NCBI GenBank assembly: GCA_033297075.1
Contig: MU858106.1
Span: 124,001-188,000, forward strand
Length of the DNA: 64,000 bases
Reading direction: 5' to 3'
DNA from: Rhypophila decipiens
Taxonomy: Eukaryota > Ascomycota > Sordariomycetes > Sordariales > Naviculisporaceae
Below are positions 29,136 through 40,235 of this stretch, piece by piece (the stretch's first letter is position 1; every line of letters starts with the position of its first letter). The notes beneath the pieces were generated by a model. The model saw only the letters and a program-made list of their open reading frames with translations. It was not told the origin of the DNA and did no database searches. Both the position numbers and the translations under genes were made by a program.

Positions 29136-31863
29136 ATGAACTTTCCAGAACTCTTTCCCGTCACTGTCCAGTCCGACACTGACCCGGGATTTGTTCACGT
29201 CTTGGGCCCTCCTGTGGAACCCGACCCGGAACACGAATCTCGAGACGCGTCGGAAGAAGTCACCCCAGGGCCAGCAAAGAAGAAACGGCGAATTGTCCGT
29301 GCCTGTGACCAATGCAGACCTATTCACGGCAAATGTTCAGGCTATCTGCCTTGCCATACATGTAAACACCACTTTTCGTATACCTGGTAATTAGACCAAC
29401 GCAGCCTGTTGTGACACCAGAATTTCCAGGTACCGCGAGGAAGAAGAAATGCACTTACAACTTGCCCGTCAAGGGCCGCCAGGTTGGTCTGCCGCCACCT
29501 CCTCCGCCTCCTGATGAAGAGCAACCACGCAATGTCGTCGCTGTAGTTCTGGACGAGAATGGCAATGAGATGGATTCCAGTTGGAAGTACTGGAATCGCC
29601 GAGTCTGTGACGGGTGCCGTTCCGCCGGCGCTGTCTGCACCGGTCTGGTGCCGTGTACCAACTGCTTTGCCTCGAGAATCGAGTGTATTTATCCAGAGTC
29701 AGACTCTTTGCACTGCCCCTTTTACTTCACCCTGCGCCATCCCTAACCTGCTCATAGACGTCGGCCTCCTCCTGCTCCTGATGCAGAAACAGCCGAGGAG
29801 CGCGCCGAGGAGAATCGGGCTCGCATGAGACTGGCATACAGCCCCGAACTCGATGATCTCCAGCTTTCGGCTCAATATGCAGACGAGACCACGCCTCCGC
29901 TGGCCTTTCTGCATAGAGCCTGGACGAGGCTCGCCCAGGCTTACTATCCCCCTAACCCAAACCCTCAGCTGCCGCCTCCGCCAGTTGACCCAAAGACATT
30001 CGAGCTGGGATTGTCCAAGGATGATCAGCCCTTTGACCGCTCTGGACACTTGCATTTTCCGGCACGCCCTATCTGGTTCGCCCTGCAAGAGAACTTTTTC
30101 AACAGCTGGATGTCCACTTTCCACTTTCTTCATCGTTTCACGGCGAGGACTTGGCTAGACATTGTGGAAAAGAATGCCAGAGAAGGCGCTGAACTATGGC
30201 GAAGTATCGGCCATGGCCGGTGCGCCATTGCGCTCATGACCATGGCGCTGGGAACCTTTGACAGAGTCACCCTTCCTCCCAAATCCCAACGACCACCCGG
30301 AGAGGCTGATGTGGACCCCAATATCAGCCCTGCACTCGGAGACCAGATATTCTCGCTGGCCCTGAGCATCTCTGACGCTGCTCCCGCACCTCCCAAGCTG
30401 GATGTTGTCCAGGCCACCTTACTGCAGGATATCTATCTCATGTGCACATGCCGCATGACCCAAGCCTACTACTCGTTTGGCAACACCATCCAGATGATCA
30501 TCCCCCTCGGATTGCACCGTAAGCTGGGAAGGAACAGGGGCCTTGGAAGAGACGTCAAAAAGTTCCCCGACTATCCCAAAATTTAGTGTGAAAGGGCGAA
30601 CTTTCTGGTCGGCATACGTCCTTGACAAGGAGCTTAGCATGATCCTTGGTCAGCCTACCCGATTCAGCGAAGACACCATCGGTCAACTCTTGCCAGATTG
30701 CATCAACGATGAAGATATGAGGCGCGATGGTCCTATCCGCGCCATCAAGTCCGACTGCTACGTCTCAGCCCTTGTGGCTCATGCAGAGTAAGTTTGCGAA
30801 GCCTGATTGCCTGGGACAAAATCACTGACATGGAACAGACTCGCGAAACTCATGGACAAAGTATTGCGCGAGGTTTACACCCTCCAAGACAAGCCCGAGG
30901 AAGAGAGAATCGTATCCACGGTGCTCCTCTCCAAAGAGATCGAAGGCTGGAGGCTGTGCTTACCCACCCACCTGAGCGCCTTCCACGCCCTCTCTCTACT
31001 GCCCATCTTTCGCCGACAGTCTACTCTCCTCAGAATAGCCTGCTACCACGCTCAGATTCTGGTGCATCGCCCATTCCTTCTGCATGACTATCCGATGGAA
31101 AGAAGCGAGAAGAAGCAATTCCATAACCAGCACATCACAGCATGCACGGATGCCTGCATAGCATGTCTTTCGGCCATCAACGCTGTCGCCTGTGGACGGG
31201 ACTGCCTTCACTTCCAGAGTTTGTTCTATCTCCACCACGTCGCCTTTGTTGCTGCTTCGGCACTCCTTGTCATCCCGGTCACGCGCGCTCGTCAGAGAGC
31301 CGCTCCTGGGCGCAAACGCACCTATTTGTCGACCGACAAGAGATCGATGGAGTTCGTCGACACAGCTATCGGATTCTTGACGAATGGGGCAAACCCGCAC
31401 TGCACGTCTCGCAGATACGCGCTGATTCTGGAGGAGATGAAGGCAGAGTCCATCCGGCATACTCCGAAGCCGGTCGAGGAATCTGACGAAGAGAGCGAAC
31501 AGCGACCAGACCAGGACGCACCTCCACCAGAAGATTACTATTCTTTCTATCCCGAGAATGATGGCGACCAGGAGAACGGCAGTGACAATGATGATAATGA
31601 TGATAATGGTGATTCCGGTCGGCCCACTGAATTCCGGTTCGTAGAGGAGCGGCCGGATGTTCCTGATCCAGATGAGCCTCCTCCGGGACGAAAGCGGTAT
31701 CCTGCAATGCATCCACCAGAGCTCAGACTGTGGGAGGACTGGAAGATTACAGACTGGGTCGACCTTGATTCAGCGGTACGTGTCACCTCTACTATGACTT
31801 GTTTCTCGCTCTGATGCTGACTCAAAACAGGCATTCGGTCCAATTCAGAGTTTCCTGTCCTGA
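29136..31863 (+). CDS. Transcription factor with two tandem Zn2Cys6 clusters and a fungal-specific domain
   Basis: Proposed exons are 29136-29361, 29430-29697, 29758-30518, 30595-30787, 30839-31775 and 31831-31863, giving 805 residues. The first splice completes a perfect CX2CX6CX5CX2CX6C cluster (Cys57, 60, 67, 73, 76, 83), and a second perfect cluster follows (Cys135, 138, 145, 151, 154, 161). The helical fungal regulatory domain runs from about residue 270 (WMSTFHFLHRFTARTWLDI) through GLHR and TFWSAYVLDKELSMI. Near the C-terminus is an Asp/Asn-rich acidic stretch. The third intron (30519-30594) is weak: it has a GTAAGC donor but an AAAG acceptor without pyrimidines, and it removes a coding-looking segment that contains a stop at 30584-30586. 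A 1-bp frameshift is the alternative. Target genes are unknown. Confidence 0.8.
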
Positions 31864-31929
31864 TAGTGATACAGGCTGTATATTATGTATTACTAATTGA
31901 ATATCTGACAAGGATCCTTTCCCAGTACT

Positions 31930-32219
31930 CTATACTCTGCTCGTGGTGCCTTTTGGTATCTGTGATATGATGGCGACAAGCGAGTCTACTTCGGTCTTGA
32001 CTTTTCCGTATCGAGCAATGACCTTTTGCACATCAGCGCCGTCGAGCAGTCTGTCGGTGACGGCCCCGTCACTCTCAAGGTACTCTTCGAGCATGAGAGA
32101 AGTTAGGCTGGAAGGTCTGGGGATGCTGTTAGCAACATGAACGCTTCGACGTACACTCTACTCGGTCTTACTTACTTGTCCCCCGACATCTTCAGGTCGG
32201 TGTTCAGCTTTCGGGTCAT
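31930..32219 (-). CDS. Small hypothetical protein, 76 residues
   Basis: Two exons (32219-32176 and 32116-31930) flank a 59-bp intron with a strong GTAAGT donor and a CCCCAG acceptor. Splicing yields 76 residues: MTRKLNTDLKMSGDK, then a charged helical-looking chain including TSLMLEEYLESDGAVTDRLL and ADVQKVIARYGKVKTEVDSL. There is no signal peptide or membrane segment. The helix-like pattern, regular splice sites and lack of stops suggest a real gene, but I recognise no family. Its stop is 67 bp from the stop of the dual-cluster regulator, so the two are convergent. Confidence 0.5.
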
Positions 32220-33728
32220 CTTGGCTTGACAGATTGGTTCAATTGTAGCGTCTTGAAGGTGGATATGTGGTTGATGGACTTGTGAGGAACGATTGTACTG
32301 GCAGATTGTTTGTGGATGTTGACTTGATAGTCCATCCAGCTCATCTCCATGAAAGTAACACCAACCGGCCTCTTTTAGGATGAGAATTTCACATCCTTCA
32401 TGGCAAGGAGAACAGCCTGAGGATATCACAAATCGGCGTCACGAAACTCGCCGCTGAGCATTTCCCAGGGAAGGATATCATTCTGGCGAGAAAATCTCTT
32501 AGCAGACTGGCAGGCTACCACGCCTAGCTCAGAAAAACTGCACGGGCATACTGCCGCGATCGACCTCAGTAGCCCTCGATTTGACCACTTTCATGGAAGA
32601 GTTCTCGGCATTTTGTCCGCAGTTGAGCCGTCTGGGTCCAAGATTGCCCAAATATCCATCTCATCCAGCAGCCATGTTTGCTAACAATAGAGAATGCCTA
32701 AATGGGTACTAGTAGGCACCCAGCCGGTCGAAACCCGGTCAAGATTTGAAAGACTGCACCCGGCCCAATCCCGAAGAAGGCCCAACTTGGTCAGCATGGC
32801 TTATCCGAGTCCCATTGTTGCACAGTACCGACACCCAACGATGCCGGAGACCAAAGCGGAGAGCATAATGACTTGCAGATACCCCCACCCGGAGCCTTGC
32901 CTGCACAGCCCTGGCTTTTGCCGATACTGTATATGCCTCTGCCGTGGCCTGGTTCCCCAAGAAATTTATTTTCGCAATTGAGCAATTGAAGCCAACTGTC
33001 TGCGTGTTTCATGCATGGCACCACAACACTAGCGCGACCTCATCCCAAGGCACGCCGGCTTGCTCCAGTCGCTCTCAATGGCTTTGTCATGCGTGTCATG
33101 GGCTGTGCCCGTGTCGTGACGACCTGCTGCATGTCTCCCCGCGCACCCAACCCCACGTCATTGGAAGCCGTATGGGCAGGCAGGAGGAAGCTCGGGCAGC
33201 TCGGGTCTGGAGGGGGGGAAACGGAGTGTTGCGGAAGCACCAAGACTGACTGGCTGGCTGACTGGCCGTCTACTTGTCTGTCTCCAGAGTGGGCCATCAC
33301 GGCCGCTCTCCGCATTTGCGCAAATGTTTCCAAGAATGCTTCTTCTGGTATAAAGGTGATGCCGGGAGCTCAAGATCTCCTGAAGAACTCGTTCCCTTTT
33401 CTTGTTTCTTTTTCTTTCTCTAGGCATTGACTTGTCTTGACACTCCAAGAGCCTCAAGGACTGAGAAGAGTTTCTCAGGTCATTGTCAGATCTACGTCTT
33501 TATCAATACCTTCACCCACTTGTTTTATATCCAGGGTCTGATTTCCGTCCACCCATCCAGCCCACTCACTACTCCTACTAAGCAGCTCATATCACCTATC
33601 CAAATCCTCTTTGCCATTGAGTTAGAGTCCCAAGATCAGACGCAATTCGCCTAGCCTCCTCATGCACCGGAGTTGAGATCTCCAGTTCATGAAACTGGGA
33701 TCCATCTCATGACACTGTTGCGGCCCTG
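32220..33728. other. Intergenic region upstream of the C2H2 regulator
   Basis: I see no gene. Short frames occur on both strands without family resemblance. The segment 33400-33720, rich in pyrimidines, probably contains the promoter and leader of the C2H2 gene. Confidence 0.45.
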
Positions 33729-35418
33729 ATGGCTCACGGCGGCGCGTCAGGCAAAGTCTCGACCAGTACCACCTCAACTTCAAAACCAGAAGAAAGCAGC
33801 GCCCTCAGGCGGAAAAGAGAAGAAATCCTGCAACGATCTATGGAGGTGTTTGGGCGGGAGTTGGATAAATGGCTTGATACCACACTTGCAGAGCCCATGC
33901 AGAGGGTCAGGAAGAGGGCGAGGGCTGCGGATGACCATGATAGCGGGGTAGAAGAAGAGGGCGGTAGTACCAGCAGCAGTGCCGCGGCAAAGACCAAATC
34001 CCAGCCTGCTGCCGTCGTGGTCAGGAACACCAAGAAGCGCGCCAAGCGCGAGCCGCTAGAGGCAGCAAATACCACTGCCCTTGCCCCTGTCCCTGTCCCT
34101 ACTCGATCTACTCCTGCCTCTCCGACTGGTGGTGATGGCCCAGCTCCCCTCTTCGCCTGCCCATTCTATGCACATGACCCAGCCAAGTACAAGTCTGTCA
34201 AGACCTGCTGCGGCCCGGGGTGGAACAACACTCACCGTGTCAAGTAAGTTCTGTTTCACACTGTCTCACTCCAGAGGTGGAGGATGCCGGAACTATGTCT
34301 AATCGTGCAATCACAGAGAACATATTTACCGCCGTCACTGTAACAAACACACATGTCCTCGCTGTTGCGAGCAGTTCAAGACCGACGACGAACTGAAACA
34401 TCACCAGCGTTTGGACGAGCCTTGCAAGAAGAGGGAGCGTGGTGTCGATCATGGCAACAATAATGTGATCACCAACGAGCAGGAGAAGCAGATTCGCGCT
34501 CGGGCCAAGACGAACCAAGCCGAGGATGAGAAATGGAGAGAGCTGTACCGGATTCTCTTTTCGGCATCTCAGAAGATTCCTTCTCCTTGTATGTCTCTTT
34601 ATCCGGCTGCTATTTTGACATGTGCTGACCTGGCTGCCCAAGACTACGAACAAACACCCCCAGCCACAAGCGTCAAGGCTGAAGATGAACCGCGTCCAGT
34701 TGCCACAGTCCCTCTTGCCCCATCCTCCTCTCGCACGGGCACACCCAGCAGCTCCCAGGGAGGTCCCGTTAGACAACCTACCAGGGGCCTCGAATCCATC
34801 CACTTCAGAGACGAAGCCGAGTTGGTAGAGTGCAGACAACACATTCATCAGGGCCTCCGCCGCCGCGTCCGTCCCCTCTTGGAACAAGAGGTCGACAAGA
34901 TGCTCCGGTCCGTGCAGCATGCCATGGCACAAAAGGTCACGGAGCTGTGCAAGGAAGCTGTTACGAAACTCTTTCGTACTTGGCAGTTTGGGAATGACCA
35001 GACCCAGAGCCAAAGCCAGACTTCGACCCCGGCTTCGACACACCGCGCGGGGAGCCAGACGCAGACGAGTACCGGATATGCCGAGACGTTGTACGGCGCT
35101 GGCTACGACGCTGTGAACTACCACCACAAGGTGGCAGATACGACAGAGGCGGGACCTATCGAGGTCAACTACGAGCAGTTCGTAACCGAAACGCCCGCAA
35201 TTATGATTGAGAATATGCTCGACAATGGCGAGTTCGATCTCGAGGGGTGGCTGAACGAGTACGACTCCAATGGTGGATTGGACTTTTCGTCGGCTCTGGG
35301 GGACACCGTTGCCGGCGCTTCGGATTCGGCTTACTTTAGCACGCTCGAATCTGGCTCTGTTGATGGGACTGGCAGCAGCGCCAGTTTCGTGGGTGGACGA
35401 TATGGCGGGATTTACTGA
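33729..35418 (+). CDS. Fungal C2H2-type zinc-finger protein, putative regulator
   Basis: Three exons (33729-34243, 34317-34588, 34643-35418) give 520 residues. The N-terminus is Ser/Thr-rich with a basic KKRAKRE patch, a likely nuclear signal. The zinc-binding region at about residues 140-215 begins FACPFYAHDPAKY and continues through TCCGPGWNNTHRVKEHIYRRH and TCPRCCEQFKTDDELKHHQR to a final Cys; this paired-finger arrangement is found in a large family of fungal C2H2 proteins. A helical segment follows near SIHFRDEAELVECRQHI, and the C-terminus is acidic (EYDSNGGLDFSSAL), possibly an activation domain. The second intron is 54 bp, divisible by three and without a stop, so its retention would insert 18 residues. 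Confidence 0.85.
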
Positions 35419-36610
35419 TTTTTGGGTTCTTCACGTTAATCTCTATTCTTTTCTCACTATCATCTCTTGCCCTTGCTTTCTTTCCCTGTTTTCACGTCTT
35501 TCTTGTCTTTATCGCTATTATGATTTTGTGATGATATGTTTGGATAGTATTATGATGGTCTCTTTACAACACCACCACTCGCTAGGTCTGCCTTTCTTTT
35601 GTATTCCGTTTGGCTAGGGTATCCACGGTCTTTATGTCACGATACTGATTATGACCCGCTGGCAGTGTAGGATTCCTGATAACGATTTAGTCTCTTGTTC
35701 TAAATAAACCACATGAAATCTCATCACAGTTTCTCAGAATTTAACTGTTACATGACGATCAAAACTGAACTTGAATTCTACACTCTTACCTGCTAATAAA
35801 CCTGAAAGCAAGCAAGGAATGACACTCTATGTCCTCGAATCACAGAGGGGCCTTTCATGTGCTGCCATGTAATACGCATGGGAGGCCTACAATCTTCCCA
35901 AAGCAGGCACCATGATGCCCGTCGCGTGGCGGCTCCTAAATGGTCGGCAAGATCTCATATATCTGACTTTTACCTCCATCAATATGCGATGCTACTACGT
36001 ATACTGCAGCTTACACACCCTTTTTCATGGCTCGATGCCCCCCTCCGTGTGCATGAGGCTATGAGCCGCGCTAGGCGTGACATCTTGCACAATGCAGACA
36101 TACAGTGAGCAGAATTTTGCGCCTCTGCGTACGTACCTTGGGCATGTATATTATACGCCGTATGGGACTGGGAAGGACATATACCGCAACCTTGGCTACT
36201 TCCAGCATTTCCAGGAGAGCAGTATGGGATGGAACCCCGCATTCTGTGAGACAATAACGTGATAAGATGAAAGAGGGGTAATCCAGTGTAGCGAGCAGGC
36301 TGCCTCAGTTTCGTCCCATATTCAAATTCGGTCAAAAGTCGCTCAATTATTGGATGAAAAAGGGGTAATGTTTTGATCCGATTTGAGAGAAACTGGTTCG
36401 GAGTGAAGTGACCCGGCAGCGGGCAGTTACTCCACAATGAGCTTCAATCCCTGTCGGCAGGTGGGGCTTGCAACCTTTTTGGGTGCTCCGATAAGCGATA
36501 AGATAGCGATAAGGATTTTCAGGGACCTGCTTTGGAGAAAAAAATCAGTTGCTGCAGCAAGCGGTGACCTCTGCAAAGCCGCAAGATCGCATCGCCAATC
36601 CTCCGAAAAG
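35419..36610. other. Intergenic region, no gene seen
   Basis: It holds the 3' flank of the C2H2 gene and the promoter of SDA1. An in-frame ATG at 36437 would add 58 residues to Sda1, but that extension does not resemble the family. Confidence 0.5.
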
Positions 36611-38929
36611 ATGGTCAAGAAAAAGGTAGCCGCGCTCGAAAAGGTCGAGGCCGACCTCGTCAATCTGCAGTACAAGATCCGCCGCGATCCGCAATCCTAC
36701 GAGCAAGAGTTCTACGACCAGTGGCTGGCCTACGATGCGCAGCGCCAGATCTTCGTCTCCTCCCCCACCACGGCCTCCAGCGAGGACGTCACCAAGTTCC
36801 ACGACCTCATCGACCTCGTCGCCCACGTAGCCGATCTCTACCCCAAAGTCACTGCCTGCTACCCCGACCACCTCAAAGACCTGCTGAACCAGCACCATGC
36901 CGCCCTCCACCCGGAGCTGCGCGAAAAGATCGTGGGCAGCCTGGTGCTGCTGCGGAGAAAGGAGGTCATCGACTCGGCTAGTCTCTTGACAACCCTGTTC
37001 CCCATCTTGATCTCGACGCCCAGCAAGACACTGCGATCGCTTCTCTATACCAAGATTATCAGCGAGCTGAGGGAGTCGAACTCCAAGACGACGAATCACC
37101 GTCTCAATCGCACCATCCAGACTGTGCTGCACAATCTGGTCACGTCGGACAGGACATCGACCAAGGGCATGTGGGCGGCGAGAATCACTCGGGAGCTGTG
37201 GCGTCGCCAGGTTTGGACCGATTCGAAGCCGTGCGAGGTCATGAAGGAGGCCTGCCTCAGCGACAATGAGAAGGTCGTGGTCGGAGGTGTGAGGTTCTTC
37301 CTTGGCGGCGACAAGGAGAGAGAGGAAATCCAGGACGAGTCCAGCGACGAGGAGATTGATATCAAGAAGCTCAAGCACATCGGTGGGATCAACAAAAAGA
37401 CCAAGAAGCGCAAGGCGGCGATTGACAAAGCCAAGGATAAGGTCAAAAAGTAGGCCTCACCCATCTCCCTCTCGCCCGTGCTCAACTAACCACGCAACTT
37501 GTACAGACAAGAGCGCAAAAAGAATGCGCCTCACCCGCTCAACTTTTCCGCCCTCCACCTCCTTCACGATCCCCAAGGCTTCGCCGAGCAGCTCTTCCAA
37601 AAACACCTCCAAAACACCAAGAACAGGTTCAGTCTCGACAACAAGCTCCTCGTCCTGCAGCTCGTGACCCGTCTGGTCGGCCTCCACCAGCTGACCATCA
37701 TCTCGCTCTACTCGTGGTTCGCACGCTACCTGACACCCAAACAAGCCCAAGTCACGTCTTTCCTCGCCTCCCTCGCGCAGGCCACCCACAACCTCGTCCC
37801 GCCAGACGCCATCGAGCCGCTAGTGGTCAAGATCGCCAACGAGTTCGTCTCCGAGGCCTCGGCAGCCGAGGTCGCTTCAGCCGGTATCAACGCCATCCGC
37901 GAGGTGTGCGTTAGGCAACCGCTCTGCATGACAGAGACCCTCCTCCAGGATCTGGTCATGTACCAGAGGAGTAAAGACAAGGGTGTCGTGATGGCCGCCA
38001 AGGGTCTCCAGTCTCTCTACCGCGAGCAATACCCAGAATTGCTGCAAAAGAAATACCGTGGCAAGGAGGCGTCAATGGGTCTTAAATCCGGTGCTGTCAG
38101 GCAGCTCAAGTTTGGTGAGCAAGAAGTCGGCGGGATCGAGGGTATCGAGCTTCTTGAGCAATACAAAGAGGAGCTCAAGAAGAGGCGTGTCGAGGAGGCA
38201 CTCGCGAACGGTGCGGATCCGGATACGGTCATGAAGGATGGCGAAGACGAGGACGGGTTCAACTCGGACGAGTGGGAGGTTGCATCGAGCGAAAGCGATG
38301 ACGACTCTGACGGGTGGATCAACGTCAGTGATTCCGAGGATGAGGCACAGGAGGTCCCTGCTGCCAAGCGTCGGAAGACGAGTCCTCGGGCTGACGGTGA
38401 AGATGCGCCCGATCTCGTAGACGGCGCCGCCGAGAAAGAGAGGGAAGAAGCAGCGGCCGAAGCAGCGCGGATATCCAAGCTCGCGACCACGACAATCCTC
38501 ACCCCCGCCGATCTGGCCAAACTCCAGGAGCTGAGGAGGGAAGCCAACATCGACAAGGCCCTAGGTTCTCGCTCGAAGCGCGTGCAAGAGATGATAGCGC
38601 GGCATATCGACGAGGGCGTCACGGCAGACGATATCGAGCTCCCAGCGCAGCTAGGCAAGAAGGAGACCAAGGAGGAGAGAGTCGCCAGGGCGGCGGCGGG
38701 CAAGCCCGGAAGAGACGAACACAAGAGCACCCAGGCCATACGCAAGGCCAAGAAAGAGAGCGAGGGCAAGAGCACGACCAACAAGGAGAAGGCCAGGAAG
38801 AAGAACCTGCTCATGGTGCTGGGCAAGGCTAAGCAGAAGAACAAGAGGAGTTTGATCGAGACCAAGAAGACGCTCAAGATGCATATTTCGAGGAGTAAGA
38901 AGGGGGGTAGGAGGGGCAATTTTAGTTAA
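36611..38929 (+). CDS. SDA1: Sda1-like 60S ribosomal subunit biogenesis protein
   Basis: Two exons (36611-37449 and 37507-38929) with a 57-bp intron give 753 residues. Sda1 is a nuclear protein needed for maturation and export of pre-60S particles. The conserved N-terminal helical region (LVNLQYKIRRDPQSYEQEFY, LADLYP-like VADLYPKVTACYPDHL) and the NAPHPLNFSALHLLHDPQGF block across the splice junction identify it. The C-terminal third is acidic (DEDGFNSDEWEVASSESDDD), then very Lys-rich, ending KKTLKMHISRSKKGGRRGNF, as expected. The start MVKKKVAALEKVEADL is chosen over the in-frame ATG at 36437. Confidence 0.93.
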
Positions 38930-39520
38930 TACCCATAGACTCAGGAGTGCCTGTTGTTTCATATCCCCGTTGTTTATGGTACTTGGTATGCCCGTTTCGT
39001 TCGTTCTCATGCATGATATGGATATTGATATACTGTGAGACCGTCCTGTTATCCGTCGAATTCGACAAACACATACGTAGTATCCGCAATGTGCCTGGCT
39101 GCCTGTGCTGCTAACACGAATAACAAATAGATAGATAAATAACCCTACCGTAGTTGCTAAGATGTTATCTGATATCGTATGCTTACGGCCAGTGTATGTA
39201 CCATTACGTAGTCATGTAGCGAGTGCAGCGCGGTGCGGGAGACTAATAAATACTCACTCGTAACTTGTTCTGAACTATAGATAATGACTCGAAGGAAATT
39301 ATCTCCATGTATTTGCTTGAGGTTTTCTTCTTTTTTTCATTCGGCTATTTATGATATCAGATGGATTAAAGACCTTTCTATGTCCACCCACCCACCCCCA
39401 AGTTCTAAAAAGTATGGTAATGATCCCCTCCCTCCCTTGTCAAGATTGAGTGTGAGGGAGGGAGGGTAGCTCAAAAAGTAATGCAAGTACATTACAGCAA
39501 AGGTAATACAAGTGAATGAA
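38930..39520. other. 3' flank of SDA1 up to the tRNA cluster
   Basis: AT-rich sequence with short repeats (GATA near 39129-39140, GGGA near 39457-39466). No gene is seen. Confidence 0.5.
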
Positions 39521-39653
39521 TGGGACCTGTGAGGATCGAACTCAGGATGACTCTGGTATTCTCACCAGATCATAGACTATCTTTATGTCATGTGGATAAC
39601 AGATAGATAGGAAGCTATGAGACCTGCGCGCTAACCAACTGCGCCAAGGTCCC
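39521..39653 (-). tRNA. tRNA-Met (CAT)-like gene with intron, atypical 3' half
   Basis: Read on the minus strand, GGGACCT at the 5' end pairs perfectly with AGGTCCC at the 3' end. The D arm (GCGC...GCGC), an anticodon stem CAGGT and a loop CTCATA give anticodon CAT as in elongator tRNA-Met, and a TTCGATC T loop is present. An intron follows the base after the anticodon. The 3' half does not fold in one standard way: ATCTG fits the anticodon stem but leaves about 20 bases before the T stem, and the T stem has one mismatch. It could have an unusual variable region, a differently placed intron end, or be a pseudogene. Confidence 0.6.
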
Positions 39654-39920
39654 GGTTCTGTTCTTCTTGTTGTTGATGATATTTGACTTTGGCTTGTGGT
39701 TTTTATGGGCTTGTCGTGGCTTGTGATAGTAGTGGTTAAAAGAGCTTGCGGTTTAACGTTTGGTATAGCCTGACTCGAAGGGCAGAAAATGTCAATGAAT
39801 TAACTCTATATACAAACCCGGTAAGGACTGTTCGGCTGCTGATATGAATGACTAACTCATAATATCAAAAATCCAAAAAGTACAAAAAGAATTATCCTCT
39901 TCTCCCATCACATTATATGA

Positions 39921-39992
39921 CGACCAACCCAGGGGTCGAACCTGGAACCTCCTGATTCGTAGTCAGACGCTCTGCCATTGAGCCAGCCGGCC
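39921..39992 (-). tRNA. tRNA-Arg (ACG)
   Basis: This is a 72-nt intronless cloverleaf on the minus strand. The acceptor GGCCGGC pairs with GTTGGTC (including wobbles), the D arm is GCTC...GAGC, the anticodon loop is CTACGAA with anticodon ACG, and the T arm is CCAGG-TTCGACC-CCTGG. All stems are intact. A34 would be edited to inosine. Confidence 0.93.
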
Positions 39993-40078
39993 GAAGAGTG
40001 AGAAGAGGATTGATGTGTTACAATCCCGTGGAGACAGCTTTTCTCATGGCTGACTCGGCCGGGCGGGGTCATAAAAAA

Positions 40079-40086
40079 CAAAAAAA
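40079..40086 (-). terminator. Pol III T-run terminator of the 5S gene
   Basis: On the minus strand a run of T follows GTATG directly, interrupted by one G and followed by a second T run. Confidence 0.7.
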
Positions 40087-40204
40087 CATACAACACTGAG
40101 GATTCCCCAGTCGTCACCGACCTGAGTACTAATTCAGCGGTCACTTGTTTATCTATGGGAGAGCGGACGGGATCCCGAGTTCTCAAGTGCCTATGGTCGT
40201 ATGT
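40087..40204 (-). rRNA. 5S ribosomal RNA
   Basis: Read on the minus strand the 118-nt unit starts ACATACGACCATAGG and ends GTTGTATG, the paired ends (helix I) of fungal 5S rRNA. GGGATCCCGTCCGCTCTCCC carries the conserved CCCGTCCG loop, and GCACTTG pairs with CAAGTG as helix II. A run of seven T follows the 3' end as a Pol III terminator, and TATAAAA lies 25-31 nt upstream. A single copy outside the rDNA matches the dispersed 5S genes known in Neurospora-type fungi. Confidence 0.88.
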
Positions 40205-40228
40205 GATGTCTCAAAGAAAACGCGCGGG

Positions 40229-40235
40229 TTTTATA
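40229..40235 (-). promoter_or_regulatory. TATA box of the 5S rRNA gene
   Basis: TATAAAA on the minus strand lies 25-31 nt upstream of the presumed first base of 5S rRNA, as in Neurospora 5S genes, which need such an element. Confidence 0.6.

Noticed and set aside
36437..36610. In-frame N-terminal extension of Sda1 from the ATG at 36437
   Set aside because: The 58 extra residues do not resemble the family, whereas MVKKKV at 36611 matches the usual start.
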